NCBI RefSeq assembly: GCF_002729955.1
Contig: NZ_PBYA01000016.1
Location: 1-64,000 of the forward strand
Direction of reading: 5' to 3'
From: Salinisphaera sp.
Lineage (GTDB): Bacteria > Pseudomonadota > Gammaproteobacteria > Nevskiales > Salinisphaeraceae
Length of the DNA stretch: 64,000 nucleotides
Under the pieces are notes generated by a model. It made no database searches. It was not told where the DNA came from and saw only the letters and a list, made by a program, of their open reading frames with translations. The position numbers were made by a program, and so were the translations under genes. This document shows positions 1 to 11,391 of this stretch, one piece after another. The stretch's first letter is position 1. Each line of letters starts with the position of its first letter.

Positions 1-837
1 CGACGCAAGACAGGGTGTCCTTTGCTTTGGTTACTTTCATTTGGACAAGCAAATGAAAGTCACTCGCGCAGCAGCGCGAAACCCCAAGCTCAAATTTGCC
101 CCAGCGTTGGTTCCGAACACGAGAGCTCGACCTATCAGGCTTTCGGCACTCACGAGTTTACCGAACCCTCGGTTTCGTACTGCTGTGCGACTCCCTTTCG
201 TTTGCTCGTCCAAACGAAAGGAAGCAAAGGAAAAGACGCCCGGGTTACGCGTCGGCGCGGAGCGCGCCGAACCACTGCGATGCTCGGGCCGAAGGGTGCG
301 GCCCTAGTCAATCAATATGGCTCGGATCGCTTTGGCCGCCCTCAAACACCTTGCCGCACCGGCGCCGTGCGCCGGAAACCCTTCGGCCCTGTGCTTCTCG
401 TTCGCTTCACACGGGGTCGGAATACAGGCAGATAACCCGTAGCGCGGCGTCCATACAGCCATGTACTTGATGCTGAGGCTGTGGCTGCGTTCTTGTCGGA
501 TTACGCCTTCGGCTAATCCGACCTACAAAAATCGTGACCTTGAGCGAGCGATAGCGAGCTTGTCTGTACTGGGCCCCTTGGGCGTAGCGCCGAGCAGCGC
601 AGCCGGCAAGCGGAAGAAGACGGCCGGATGTTTGAGCGCAGCGAGTTTCCGGCCGTCCCGCTTGTCGTCTGCGATGGGAGGGCATCGGCGCGTAGCGCCG
701 ACGCAAGACAGGGTGTCCTTTGCTTTGGTTACTTTCATTTGGACAAGCAAATGAAAGTCACTCGCGCTGCAGCGCGAAACCCCAAGCCAAAATTCACCCG
801 CACAGTTGATTCAAAACTGGCGGCCTGTAACCGCCGA
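1..837. repeat. Gene-free region holding a cluster of palindromic intergenic repeats
   Basis: No credible gene is seen here. Bases 1-97 and 699-797 are near-identical direct repeats; each carries an 11-bp hairpin of the form ACTTTCATTTG-gacaag-CAAATGAAAGT. A diverged third copy lies in inverted orientation at about 188-265, with the hairpin CCTTTCGTTTG-ctcgtc-CAAACGAAAGG. Two further dyads are GTCGGATTA...TAATCCGAC at 495-522 and GACGGCCGGA...TCCGGCCGTC at 619-657. The open frames through it look like by-products of the repeats. The block lies downstream of secF, so it may help end or stabilise that transcript. That role is inference. Confidence 0.75.
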
Positions 838-1779
838 CTACCGCGTGACCCGCGACGCCTTCTCGGCATCCTCTTCCTTGGGCGGGAACAGGTCCTGGCT
901 GGTGATCTTGAGCCGCAGGGCGAGCGCGCTAGCCACGAAGATCGAGGAATAGGTACCGATGAAGATACCGATCAGCAGCGCGGTGGCGAAGCCGTGGATA
1001 ACCTCACCGCCGAGGAAGAACAGCGCCAGCAGGGTCAGAATGGTCGTGCCCGAGGTCATCAAGGTGCGCGACAGGGTCTGGTTGATGGAGGCGTTGACCA
1101 CCTCGGTGGGCGTGGCCTTGCGCATACGCCGGAAATTTTCGCGAATACGGTCGAAGACCACGATGGTGTCGTTGAGCGAGTAGCCAATGACGGCGAGCAG
1201 CGCGGCCAGCACGGTCAGATCGAAATCCAGGTGGAACAGCGAGAACACGCCCAGCGTGATCAGCACGTCATGCACCAGCGCAGCCACCGCGCCGGCGGCA
1301 AGCTTCCAGTGAAAGCGCACGATCACGTAGATGAGGATCGCGATCACGGTGTACAGCAGCGCCAGGCCGCCCTTGTTGATCAGCTCATCGCCGACCTGCG
1401 GGCCCACGAATTCGACGCGGCGCAGCTCGGCGGCGCTGTTGTCGGCATGCAGCGAGTCCATGACATGGGTGCTGACTTCGGAGCTGTCGGCGCCCTCTTC
1501 GCTGGCCAGACGGATCATCACCGCATCGGATGCACCGAAGTGCTGCACCGTGGCGCCGGGGTAGCCCCCTTCATCAAGCGCGCCGCGGACCTCGTCGAGC
1601 GCGACGGCGTCCGGATAGCCGACCTCGATAACCACGCCGCCGGTGAAGTCGACGCCGAACGACAGCTTTTCCATCGAGAACGATACGAACGACACCAGAA
1701 TCAGCAACGCCGAAAAGATGATGGCGTACTTGCCGTAGCTGATGAAGTCGATCGATGTATTGGATTTGATCAGGCGCAT
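838..1779 (-). CDS. secF: Protein translocase subunit SecF
   Basis: Inner-membrane subunit of the SecDF-YajC complex, which uses the proton gradient to pull secreted proteins through SecYEG. The protein of 313 residues has one N-terminal membrane segment (about 17-36), a periplasmic domain opening with DFTGG (44-48), and a five-helix RND-type membrane domain. That domain contains the family motif YSLNDTIVVFDRIRENFR near 200-217. An in-frame TTG at 1800 would add seven residues; the ATG at 1779 is preferred because it gives the familiar MRLIKS start. It follows secD by 45 nt and is the last gene of tgt-yajC-secD-secF. Confidence 0.97.
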   Translation of the reverse strand: MRLIKSNTSIDFISYGKYAIIFSALLILVSFVSFSMEKLSFGVDFTGGVVIEVGYPDAVALDEVRGALDEGGYPGATVQHFGASDAVMIRLASEEGADSSEVSTHVMDSLHADNSAAELRRVEFVGPQVGDELINKGGLALLYTVIAILIYVIVRFHWKLAAGAVAALVHDVLITLGVFSLFHLDFDLTVLAALLAVIGYSLNDTIVVFDRIRENFRRMRKATPTEVVNASINQTLSRTLMTSGTTILTLLALFFLGGEVIHGFATALLIGIFIGTYSSIFVASALALRLKITSQDLFPPKEEDAEKASRVTR

Positions 1780-1824
1780 TCGAGACTCGACATGGGGCAA
1801 AAACGCAGACGAAAAGTCCGCATG

Positions 1825-3678
1825 CTAGATCGACAGTTTCTGTAGCCGGCGTTTGCGACCGTAGACGAGGTTGGCGATCGCACGGGTGCCGACAATGGCC
1901 GTGAACATCGAGGTGACGATGCCCAGCGACAGGGTCACGGCAAAGCCCTTGATCGGACCGGTGCCGAAGCCGAACAGCACCACGGCCGCTATCAATGTCG
2001 TGACGTTGGCATCGGCAATGGAGGAAAACGCCTTGTCGTAACCGGACTTGATGGCCGACTGGGGCGTGTTGCCGGCATCGAGTTCTTCACGTATTCGCTC
2101 GAAAATGAGCACGTTGGCGTCGACCGCCATACCCACGGTGAGCACGATACCGGCGATGCCGGGCAACGTGAGGGTGGCCTGCAGCAGCGACAGCAGTGCC
2201 ACGATGAGCACCAGGTTCATCATGAGCGCGGCGTTGGCGAACAGGCCAAAGCCACGGTAGTAGACCGTCATGAACACGATCACGAGCAGAAAGCCCACGA
2301 TCACGGCCAGACGCCCCTGGGCGATGTTGTCCGCGCCCAGGCTGGGGCCGATCGTGCGTTCCTCGACGATGTTCACCGGGGCGGCCAGCGCGCCGGCCCG
2401 CAGCAGCAGCGCCAGATCGTGGGCTTCGCCGCGCTCCAGGCCGGTGGTCTGGAAACGCTTGCCGAAAGCGCTGCGAATATTCGCCACGCTGATGACTTCC
2501 TCGACCTTCTTGCGCTCGCGAATCTCTTCGCCGTTTTCGTAGCGCGTGTCGATCCGGTTTTCGATGAACAGCACCGCCATCGGATCGCCCACATGGGCGG
2601 ATGTGGTATCGAACATCTTGCTGGCGGCCTGGCCGTCGAGGGTGACGAACACGGCCGGGCTACCCGACTGCTGGTCGAAACCGGAAGAGGCATCCACGAG
2701 CTGATCGCCCGAGGCAATCACGTCCTGCTCGAGCAGAATCGGACGGCCGTCGCGGGTGTGATAAAGCTCGGTGCCGGCGGGTATGTTGCCGGTGCGTTCG
2801 GCGGCCTGAGCATCCTGACCCTGGGCGACGAGCCGATATTCCAGGGTCGCCGTCTTGCCGAGCAGGCGCTTGGCTTCGGCGGTGTCCTGTACACCCGGCA
2901 GTTCGACCACGATACGCGACTCGCCCTGGCGCTGAACCAGCGGCTCGGCCACGCCCAGCTCGTTGACGCGATTGCGCAGGGTGGTGAGGTTCTGCTGGAG
3001 CGCGAAGTCGCTAATGCGCTTCTGCTCGGTCTCGGTGAGCGTGGCGACAAGGGTGTTATTGGCGTCCGGCGCCTGGTTGAAGCGCAGCACGTCGAACTCG
3101 CCGGCGAGCGCATCGGCGGCTTCATCCATCACCTGGGCATTCGGGAACTGCAGCCGTACCGAGTCGCCCTCGCGCGAAGCGCGGCTGTAGCGAATGGATT
3201 CGTCGCGCAGAAAACGCGGAATGTCCCGCGCATAGCGATCGTAGGTCTCGTTGAAGACCGTTTCCATATCCACTTCAAGCAGGAAATGCACGCCGCCGCG
3301 CAGGTCCAGGCCCAGCGCCATCGGCTCGGCGCCGACCGCACGCAGCCAGTCGGGCGTGCTCGGCGCCAGATTCAGCGCCACCGTGTAATCGTTGCCCAGC
3401 TGGCGCTTGAGCACACCGGCCGCCCGCAGCTGCGCTTCGGTACTTTCGTAGAGCGCGAGCAGCCGACCGTCTTCGAGGGTGATGTCCTCGGGGGCCATGT
3501 CGGCATCGGTGAGCGTGCTGCGCACCCGCTGTACCAGGGCCGGGGTCGCAGCCTCACCCTCGGCGTTGGAGACCTGAACCGCCGGCTGCTCGCCGTAAAG
3601 GTTGGGCAACGCATACAGCACGCCTGCCGCGAGCACGAGCAGCAGCAGGAGGTATTTCCATAATGGGTAGCGATTCAT
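1825..3678 (-). CDS. secD: Protein translocase subunit SecD
   Basis: Larger partner of SecF in the SecDF export motor. 617 residues, the usual proteobacterial length. An N-terminal anchor (about 8-27) is followed by a large periplasmic P1 region containing GLDLRGG (123-129), then the RND-type membrane domain with GMAVDANVLIFERIREE at about 516-532. It lies between yajC and secF on the same strand, with 79 nt to yajC, so it is probably cotranscribed from a promoter upstream of tgt. Confidence 0.98.
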   Translation of the reverse strand: MNRYPLWKYLLLLLVLAAGVLYALPNLYGEQPAVQVSNAEGEAATPALVQRVRSTLTDADMAPEDITLEDGRLLALYESTEAQLRAAGVLKRQLGNDYTVALNLAPSTPDWLRAVGAEPMALGLDLRGGVHFLLEVDMETVFNETYDRYARDIPRFLRDESIRYSRASREGDSVRLQFPNAQVMDEAADALAGEFDVLRFNQAPDANNTLVATLTETEQKRISDFALQQNLTTLRNRVNELGVAEPLVQRQGESRIVVELPGVQDTAEAKRLLGKTATLEYRLVAQGQDAQAAERTGNIPAGTELYHTRDGRPILLEQDVIASGDQLVDASSGFDQQSGSPAVFVTLDGQAASKMFDTTSAHVGDPMAVLFIENRIDTRYENGEEIRERKKVEEVISVANIRSAFGKRFQTTGLERGEAHDLALLLRAGALAAPVNIVEERTIGPSLGADNIAQGRLAVIVGFLLVIVFMTVYYRGFGLFANAALMMNLVLIVALLSLLQATLTLPGIAGIVLTVGMAVDANVLIFERIREELDAGNTPQSAIKSGYDKAFSSIADANVTTLIAAVVLFGFGTGPIKGFAVTLSLGIVTSMFTAIVGTRAIANLVYGRKRRLQKLSI

Positions 3679-3757
3679 AGGGCCCCGATCAACGGTCTAG
3701 CGCGGGCAAAGGCGGCGCTGCCTGGGCAGGCACGCCAATGCCGCCAAGAAAATACGC

Positions 3758-4084
3758 TTACAGCGAGTCCAGCGTGCCTTTGGGTACGACACTGGCCACG
3801 GCGTTTTTCTGGATGCGAATCTCCACGCCTTCCGACACTTCCACGACGATGAAGTTTTCACCGACCTGGCGGATCTTGCCGGCCACGCCACCCGAGGTGA
3901 CCACCTCGACGCCCTTATCCAGGCTTTCGAGCAGCTTCTTGTGCTCTTTCTGGCGCTTCATCTGCGGCCGGATGATCATGAAATACATGAACACGAAGAA
4001 AAGGCCGACCATGATCAGCGTCGGCATGATGCCGCCCGCCTGGCCACCCGCCTGCGCATAGGCCGGCGAAATCAGAAAATCCAT
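3758..4084 (-). CDS. yajC: Preprotein translocase accessory subunit YajC
   Basis: Small single-pass protein that associates with SecDF. 108 residues with one membrane helix at about 21-39, followed by a basic RPQMKRQKEHKK stretch and a small cytoplasmic beta domain rich in Gly and Val. The start is supported by a clear ribosome site, GAGGTAAATT, just before the ATG. It lies between tgt and secD in the classical order. Confidence 0.97.
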   Translation of the reverse strand: MDFLISPAYAQAGGQAGGIMPTLIMVGLFFVFMYFMIIRPQMKRQKEHKKLLESLDKGVEVVTSGGVAGKIRQVGENFIVVEVSEGVEIRIQKNAVASVVPKGTLDSL

Positions 4085-4192
4085 AATTTACCTCGATTGA
4101 AAACGGAGGTTGGCGCGTGCGCGCTCGACCGAGCGGCGTAGTATGCCACAGCCGTCGAGGCCTTCAGGACACGCGTATTCGAAGCCAACGCG

Positions 4193-6958
<2,766 letters not shown>

Positions 6959-6980
6959 GCGCGTTCAAATCGGCCACGCA

Positions 6981-7009
6981 TTGGTCACATGCGGCGACAG
7001 CGGTATACT
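6981..7009 (+). promoter_or_regulatory. Promoter of tRNA-Leu
   Basis: TTGGTC (6981-6986), a 17-bp spacer and TATACT (7004-7009) lie just ahead of the tRNA. The GCGCGCGC between the -10 box and the tRNA is the GC-rich discriminator expected of growth-rate-controlled stable RNA promoters. Confidence 0.7.
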
Positions 7010-7024
7010 GCGCGCGCATCACCT

Positions 7025-7111
7025 GCCCGGGTGGCGGAACTGGTAGACGCGCCGGACTCAAAATCCGGTTCTGGCAACAGAGTGCGAGTTCGATTCTCGC
7101 CCCGGGCACCA
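7025..7111 (+). tRNA. tRNA-Leu (anticodon CAA)
   Basis: An 87-nt class II tRNA. The acceptor stem GCCCGGG (7025-7031) pairs with CCCGGGC (7101-7107), followed by discriminator A and an encoded CCA end. The anticodon stem-loop is CCGGA-CTCAAAA-TCCGG, giving anticodon CAA, which reads UUG. A long variable arm and the T-loop sequence GTTCGATTC are visible. No integrase or attachment duplication is seen next to it. Confidence 0.97.
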
Positions 7112-7289
7112 TTTCTTGAGCACGAACGCGGTCGAAGCGTTTTTCGAGAAACAAGCCACGCGCTTGCGGTGAACCGTGGCCTTTCGGTGCGAATTAACGC
7201 ACCGCCCCGCCGGGCGAAAGCCCGAGGCAACAGGCCGCGGCACCGACCTCCGCCACCCCCGACGCAGGCCGTATCCGGCGGCACGAACC

Positions 7290-7931
7290 ATGGATATAGC
7301 GACAGCGCTTGCAAGCTTCGCCCTCGCTGCCGGGCTGATGACTCTCGCTCCCGGTATCGATACCGCGCTGGTGCTACGCACGGCCGCGGTCGACAACGTC
7401 CGCAACGCGCTATGCGCAGCGATCGGCATCGTGGCCGGGGTTTTCGTCTGGGGCCTGGTCGCAGCCTGCGGGCTGGGCGCGCTGCTCGCGGTTTCCGATA
7501 GCCTCTATCGCCTCATCAAGTTCGCAGGCGCGGCCTATCTCGTCTGGCTTGGCGTTGGCATGCTGCGCTCGGCCATGACCGGCCACGAGCGCAGCCAAGG
7601 CGATGCCCCGCATGAGCGCCGCCACTCGGCGCGCGGCTGGCTGCTGCGCGGCCTGGGCACGAACCTGCTCAACCCGAAGGTGGGCGTGTTCTACGTGAGC
7701 TTTCTGCCGCAGTTCATGCCGGCCGGCGTCGATGTCGTGGCTTTCAGCACCCTATTGGCCGCGATCCATGCCCTGTTGACGCTGGCCTGGTTCGGACTGC
7801 TCATCGCGGCCACGCGCCCGCTGGCCCGCGCGCTTGCGCGGCCCTCGGTGACGCGCTCGCTCGATGGCATCACCGGCACGGTGATCATCGGCTTCGGGCT
7901 GCGGCTCGCGCTCTCGCCTTCGGCGCGCTGA
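7290..7931 (+). CDS. LysE/RhtB family amino-acid exporter
   Basis: Inner-membrane efflux protein of the LysE superfamily. Substrate cannot be assigned from sequence; members export lysine, threonine, homoserine lactones and others. 213 residues and about six hydrophobic helices, with the typical early LAPGIDTALVLR segment and the GTNLLNPKV motif in the middle. The chosen ATG gives the usual family length; the frame also extends upstream towards the tRNA without a better start. It converges with the trkH-like gene 7 bp downstream. Confidence 0.88.
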   Translation: MDIATALASFALAAGLMTLAPGIDTALVLRTAAVDNVRNALCAAIGIVAGVFVWGLVAACGLGALLAVSDSLYRLIKFAGAAYLVWLGVGMLRSAMTGHERSQGDAPHERRHSARGWLLRGLGTNLLNPKVGVFYVSFLPQFMPAGVDVVAFSTLLAAIHALLTLAWFGLLIAATRPLARALARPSVTRSLDGITGTVIIGFGLRLALSPSAR

Positions 7932-7938
7932 GGCGCGC

Positions 7939-9276
7939 TCAGACCGCCAGGTCGGCGCCGCGGCGGGCCGGGGAATCCTTTTCCTCGGCTCTCGGGAACA
8001 GGGCTACGCCCACGGTAATCGGCCCCAGACGGCCGATGAACATCATCGCGATCACGACCCATTTGCCGGCCACGCTCAGCTCGCCGGTGGCGCCCAGACT
8101 CAGACCGACGGTCCCGATGGCCGAGGCCGATTCGAACATCAGCAACAGAAAGTCCTGATCTTCCACGAGCATGAGCGCGGCCATGCCGACAACGAGCGCG
8201 CCGATATAAAACCCGGCGGCCGCTACCGCCATATGAATACGCCGCGAGCTGATCGTCTCGCCGAGAAGCCGCACCGATTCGCGCCCGGCCAGCGCGCCAC
8301 GTACCGCACCGTAGAAGATCGCTACCGTGGTCGACTTGATGCCGCCACCCGTACCCGAGGGCGAGGCGCCCATGACCATGGCGACCAGCAGCAGCAGAAT
8401 CGATGCCGAGCCCAGGTTGGCGATCGGCACGGTATCGAAACCGACCGTCGTCATCGCCGTCATGACCTGGAAGAACGCGGCCAGCACGCGTTCACCCCAC
8501 GGCATTTCAGCCAGATGCGCGTCGGTGAGCGCGATCGACACCGTGCCGATCAATGCAAGCCAGAAGGTCACGCGCAGAATGATGCCCGAAGTCAGCGACG
8601 GCCCGCGCCGACGGGTAACCCAGCGCCACCAGTCGCTCATAACGATAAAACCGATCGCACCCAGATAGCTCAGGCCGGCGACCACGAGCACGATGCCCGC
8701 ATTCGCGCGATAGGCTTCAAGACTGGTATCGAACAGGCTGAAGCCCGCGGTACAGAAGGCCGACACCGCGTGGAAGACACCGTTCCAGATCGGGTCGGGC
8801 GTGCCTGCGAACGCAAACAGGGCCGTGAGCAATACCGCGCCGACGCACTCGATGACTAGCGTGAACAGCACCACCGCCCGGATGAAGGCGCCCACGTTCA
8901 TGTCGCGCGGCAAAACGAACGCCGTGCGGGCAACGCCCTGATGAAAGGCATCCAGGCGATGGCGCAGTGCCAGGATCACGAAGGAGCCCAGCGTCATATA
9001 GCCGATGCCGCCGAGCTGAATCAGCCCGAGGATGATCAGTTCACCGAAAAAGCTGTAGCTGCCGGACGGGCTGATGGAGACCAGCCCGGTGGTCGATACG
9101 GCCGAGGTCGCCGTGAACAGATGGTCGAGCCAGGACAGGTCCGTGCGTTCGTGCGCGAACGGCATGCATAACAGGGCAAAACCGCAGGCTACGTAGAAGG
9201 CGTAACCCCAGAGCACCAGCGTGACCGGACGGCGACGGCGCACGAATGATGGAAGACGTAGCGACCAGATCTTCAA
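7939..9276 (-). CDS. TrkH/KtrB family potassium uptake protein
   Basis: Pore-forming subunit of a Trk/Ktr potassium transporter, 445 residues with the fourfold helix-pore-helix pattern. Pore loops with selectivity-filter-like turns are seen near TSAVSTTGLVS, SAFCTAGFSL, MTAMTTVGFDT and SAIGTVGLSL. At 445 residues it is nearer KtrB than E. coli TrkH. The start is a TTG at 9276; the first internal ATG would remove the first helix. No trkA/ktrA gating gene is adjacent, so the nucleotide-binding partner must be encoded elsewhere. Confidence 0.9.
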   Translation of the reverse strand: MKIWSLRLPSFVRRRRPVTLVLWGYAFYVACGFALLCMPFAHERTDLSWLDHLFTATSAVSTTGLVSISPSGSYSFFGELIILGLIQLGGIGYMTLGSFVILALRHRLDAFHQGVARTAFVLPRDMNVGAFIRAVVLFTLVIECVGAVLLTALFAFAGTPDPIWNGVFHAVSAFCTAGFSLFDTSLEAYRANAGIVLVVAGLSYLGAIGFIVMSDWWRWVTRRRGPSLTSGIILRVTFWLALIGTVSIALTDAHLAEMPWGERVLAAFFQVMTAMTTVGFDTVPIANLGSASILLLLVAMVMGASPSGTGGGIKSTTVAIFYGAVRGALAGRESVRLLGETISSRRIHMAVAAAGFYIGALVVGMAALMLVEDQDFLLLMFESASAIGTVGLSLGATGELSVAGKWVVIAMMFIGRLGPITVGVALFPRAEEKDSPARRGADLAV

Positions 9277-9345
9277 GTAAGAAACAGGAGACCGATTTGG
9301 CGAACGCTAGTAATTAATCACAAGTCGCAACTGCGCGCTACCGCG

Positions 9346-9531
9346 CTAGCGAAGATAAAGCATGTAGTAGGCGCCAAAGCCCGCGGCAACCAGCGCCAGC
9401 ACGATCCAGAAGTACCGGTTCGAAATGAAGGCGAAGATGAACATCACCACGACGACCGCAAAGCCGGCCATCAACAGGCCCGACCAGCCCCCACCCTGAA
9501 TAACGTCGATCCAGCCTCTGATTGCGTCCAT
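9346..9531 (-). CDS. Small two-helix membrane protein, unknown
   Basis: 61 residues from an ATG preceded by a strong purine-rich site (GGGGGGAAC). The frame can be extended to 9621, but that part has no ribosome site. Two hydrophobic helices are seen (about 18-35 and 39-58), separated by a short SNRYF turn, after an amphipathic N-terminus. Not recognised as a named family. It stands alone between trkH and the divergent HIT gene. Confidence 0.65.
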   Translation of the reverse strand: MDAIRGWIDVIQGGGWSGLLMAGFAVVVVMFIFAFISNRYFWIVLALVAAGFGAYYMLYLR

Positions 9532-9650
9532 GTTCCCCCCGATTTGAAATACGCCCCGGCCGGCCCTGGCCGGCGCCAGTCCGTCGATCTTATACAATGA
9601 CGCCCCCGGTGCGGATAGCACCGATCGTTTTGTACCCAGAGCCGACGCCG

Positions 9651-10070
9651 ATGGATATCAACGAACAACTGCTGGCCGACTGCCATATGCTGGGCAGCCT
9701 TGAGCGGGCGAGCGTTCTACTTCACCGCAATGCCTCAGTCGGATGGCTGATACTGGTCGTGGATACCGCGGCGATCGACTGGCACCAGCTCGACGACGAC
9801 GAGCACGCGCGCGTGGCCGCCCAGGTGCGGGCGCTGTCGCGTTTCGTTGCGAACGAATTCGAAGCCGACAAGCTCAACGTGGCCACTCTGGGCAACCAGG
9901 TCGCCCAGATGCATATCCACATCATCGCCCGGCACAGGAACGACCCCTGCTGGCCGCGCCCGGTCTGGGGTAATCTTGACCAGTCCAGCGATTACAGCGC
10001 GACCATGATCGCAACATTGCGCGATCGCCTGGTGGGCGAACTCGGCCTCGAGACGGCGGGGCTGGCATGA
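9651..10070 (+). CDS. HIT-family nucleotide-binding hydrolase
   Basis: Histidine-triad protein, 139 residues, probably a nucleotide phosphoramidase or diadenosine-polyphosphate hydrolase. The triad region reads QVAQMHIHIIAR: His88 and the nucleophile position His90 are present, but the third triad position is Ile92. The WPRPVWG segment after it is typical of this proteobacterial HIT subgroup. The ATG at 9651 is chosen over an in-frame ATG at 9597. It overlaps slyX by 4 nt (ATGA), so the two are translationally coupled. Confidence 0.85.
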   Translation: MDINEQLLADCHMLGSLERASVLLHRNASVGWLILVVDTAAIDWHQLDDDEHARVAAQVRALSRFVANEFEADKLNVATLGNQVAQMHIHIIARHRNDPCWPRPVWGNLDQSSDYSATMIATLRDRLVGELGLETAGLA

Positions 10071-10276
10071 GCGAATCGAGTATCGAAACCCTGGAAATGC
10101 GTATCGCCTACCAGGACGCGACCATCGAACAGCTCAGCGATCTGGTCTATGCCCAGAGCCGCGAAATCGACCGCCTCAACGAGCGCTACCAGCAGCTCGA
10201 ATCACGTATTGGCGCGCTAGCGGAAGCCGAAGGCGGCGCCGTCCAGAACCTGGACGAAACGCCGCCTCACTATTAG
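10067..10276 (+). CDS. slyX: SlyX family coiled-coil protein
   Basis: A 69-residue protein of the SlyX family, whose function is unsettled. Residues about 5-55 form a regular heptad pattern (LEMRIAYQDATIEQLSDLV and so on), indicating a coiled coil. It ends in the family-typical PPHY tail. It starts inside the stop codon of the HIT gene. Confidence 0.92.
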   Translation: MSESSIETLEMRIAYQDATIEQLSDLVYAQSREIDRLNERYQQLESRIGALAEAEGGAVQNLDETPPHY

Positions 10277-10299
10277 TCAGGGAACCTAGGGCCCGGGCG

Positions 10300-10707
10300 C
10301 TAGAACTGAATACGCCCGCCGCCGCCCTGCTGGCCGCCGCCAAAGCCGCCCTGGCCACCGCCGTAGCCGCCCTGGCCCGGCACCTGGATCTGCTGGCTTT
10401 GCTGGCGCTGCATTTCCTTGAGTTCCTCGATCGCGCGTTCGGCGGCGGCGTTGACCGCATCCGGGAACTGATCGATCGCGCCCGCCAGCGTGTCGGCTTC
10501 GAGTTCGAACGACAGCGGCAGGCTGCCGGCCGGGGTCATCAGGCTGGCCGAGCCTTCATAGCGGGTTTCGCGCGAGCTGTCGTCGTCGCCTTCCTTGGTC
10601 ACGGGCACCAGACGGCGGATGCTGCCGACCTTCAGATCGGTGAAGGACTCTTCGCGATAGAGACTGTCGGCATCGACCTTGATCTCGGGCATTTCGTTTT
10701 CGGCCAT
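10300..10707 (-). CDS. Conserved hypothetical cytoplasmic protein with Gly-rich tail
   Basis: 135 residues from the ATG at 10707, preceded by AAGGA; the frame extends to 10743 without a better start. The body (1-105) looks like an acidic soluble domain, with a SFTDLKVGSIRRLVPV segment and a helical EELKEMQRQQSQQ stretch. The last 30 residues are Gly/Gln repeats (GGYGGGQGGFGGGQ) ending in RIQF. No signal peptide, so cytoplasmic. I recognise it only as a conserved hypothetical and assign no function. Converges on slyX. Confidence 0.72.
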   Translation of the reverse strand: MAENEMPEIKVDADSLYREESFTDLKVGSIRRLVPVTKEGDDDSSRETRYEGSASLMTPAGSLPLSFELEADTLAGAIDQFPDAVNAAAERAIEELKEMQRQQSQQIQVPGQGGYGGGQGGFGGGQQGGGGRIQF

Positions 10708-10792
10708 GACGGTTTCCTTGAACGTCAAAAAACAATGACCCAAGGATAACAGCGCGCGGCGACAAGGCTAAGCGCCGAGCCGGGCCACCCGG

Positions 10793-11356
10793 TTACTTGA
10801 GCGCTTCGGCGTTCTGGAAGGCGGAGGCGATCCGCTCCTGCAACTCTTTCTTGAACGCCTCGCGCAGCTTTTCGCGGGCGCGGGTCACGTCCGGGCCCTG
10901 AACGAGCGTCTGCTGCAAGCCGTTGTAGATGGAAAATGTCTGCGGACCACCGTCGCCTTCGCGGGCCGTGCGCAGCAGTTCGGTCGAGGCCGCTACCGCC
11001 GCGGTCACGCCGGTCTCGTCTTCCTGCTGGTGCACGATGTACATGATGCGCAGCACCCGTACGCCGGTCGGCAGCTCTTCGCCGGCCATGCGAATGGTCG
11101 CCTGGCGGGCGCCGGACAGCGATTCGCGTGCCAGCGAGGTGACCAGTTCCTCCGGCAGCATGGAATAACGTGCATCGGCCACCGGCACGATATCCAGATA
11201 GACCGGGCGCTGCGGCGGCGCATCCGCGGCACTCGCCTGGTCACCTGCGTTCTGGCCCTGGTTCTGGTTCTGGGCAAAGGCCTGGGTCGCGAACAGGCAC
11301 AGGCACAGGGCCAGATACGAGACAAGGCGCGAGGCAGAAAAAAGTCGGCCGTTCAT
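10793..11356 (-). CDS. Secreted hypothetical protein
   Basis: 187 residues from the ATG at 11356. Residues 1-27 form a signal peptide ending in ATQAFA, followed by an Asn/Gln-rich linker. The mature part is a mixed alpha/beta domain ending in a charged helix (REKLREAFKKELQERIASAF). No lipobox or catalytic motif is seen and the family is not recognised. It lies 35 nt downstream of ppc on the same strand and could be cotranscribed with it. Confidence 0.7.
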   Translation of the reverse strand: MNGRLFSASRLVSYLALCLCLFATQAFAQNQNQGQNAGDQASAADAPPQRPVYLDIVPVADARYSMLPEELVTSLARESLSGARQATIRMAGEELPTGVRVLRIMYIVHQQEDETGVTAAVAASTELLRTAREGDGGPQTFSIYNGLQQTLVQGPDVTRAREKLREAFKKELQERIASAFQNAEALK

Positions 11357-11391
11357 GGTTCTATTCTCACTGTCGATAGCGCGAAAAAGCA

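Noticed and set aside
1-837. Small proteins in the repeat cluster
   Set aside because: All frames there follow the repeat units, start without ribosome sites and have no consistent composition.
628-1845. A 405-codon plus-strand frame across secF
   Set aside because: Antisense of secF plus repeat sequence; the translation is a low-complexity His/Gln/Arg-rich string.
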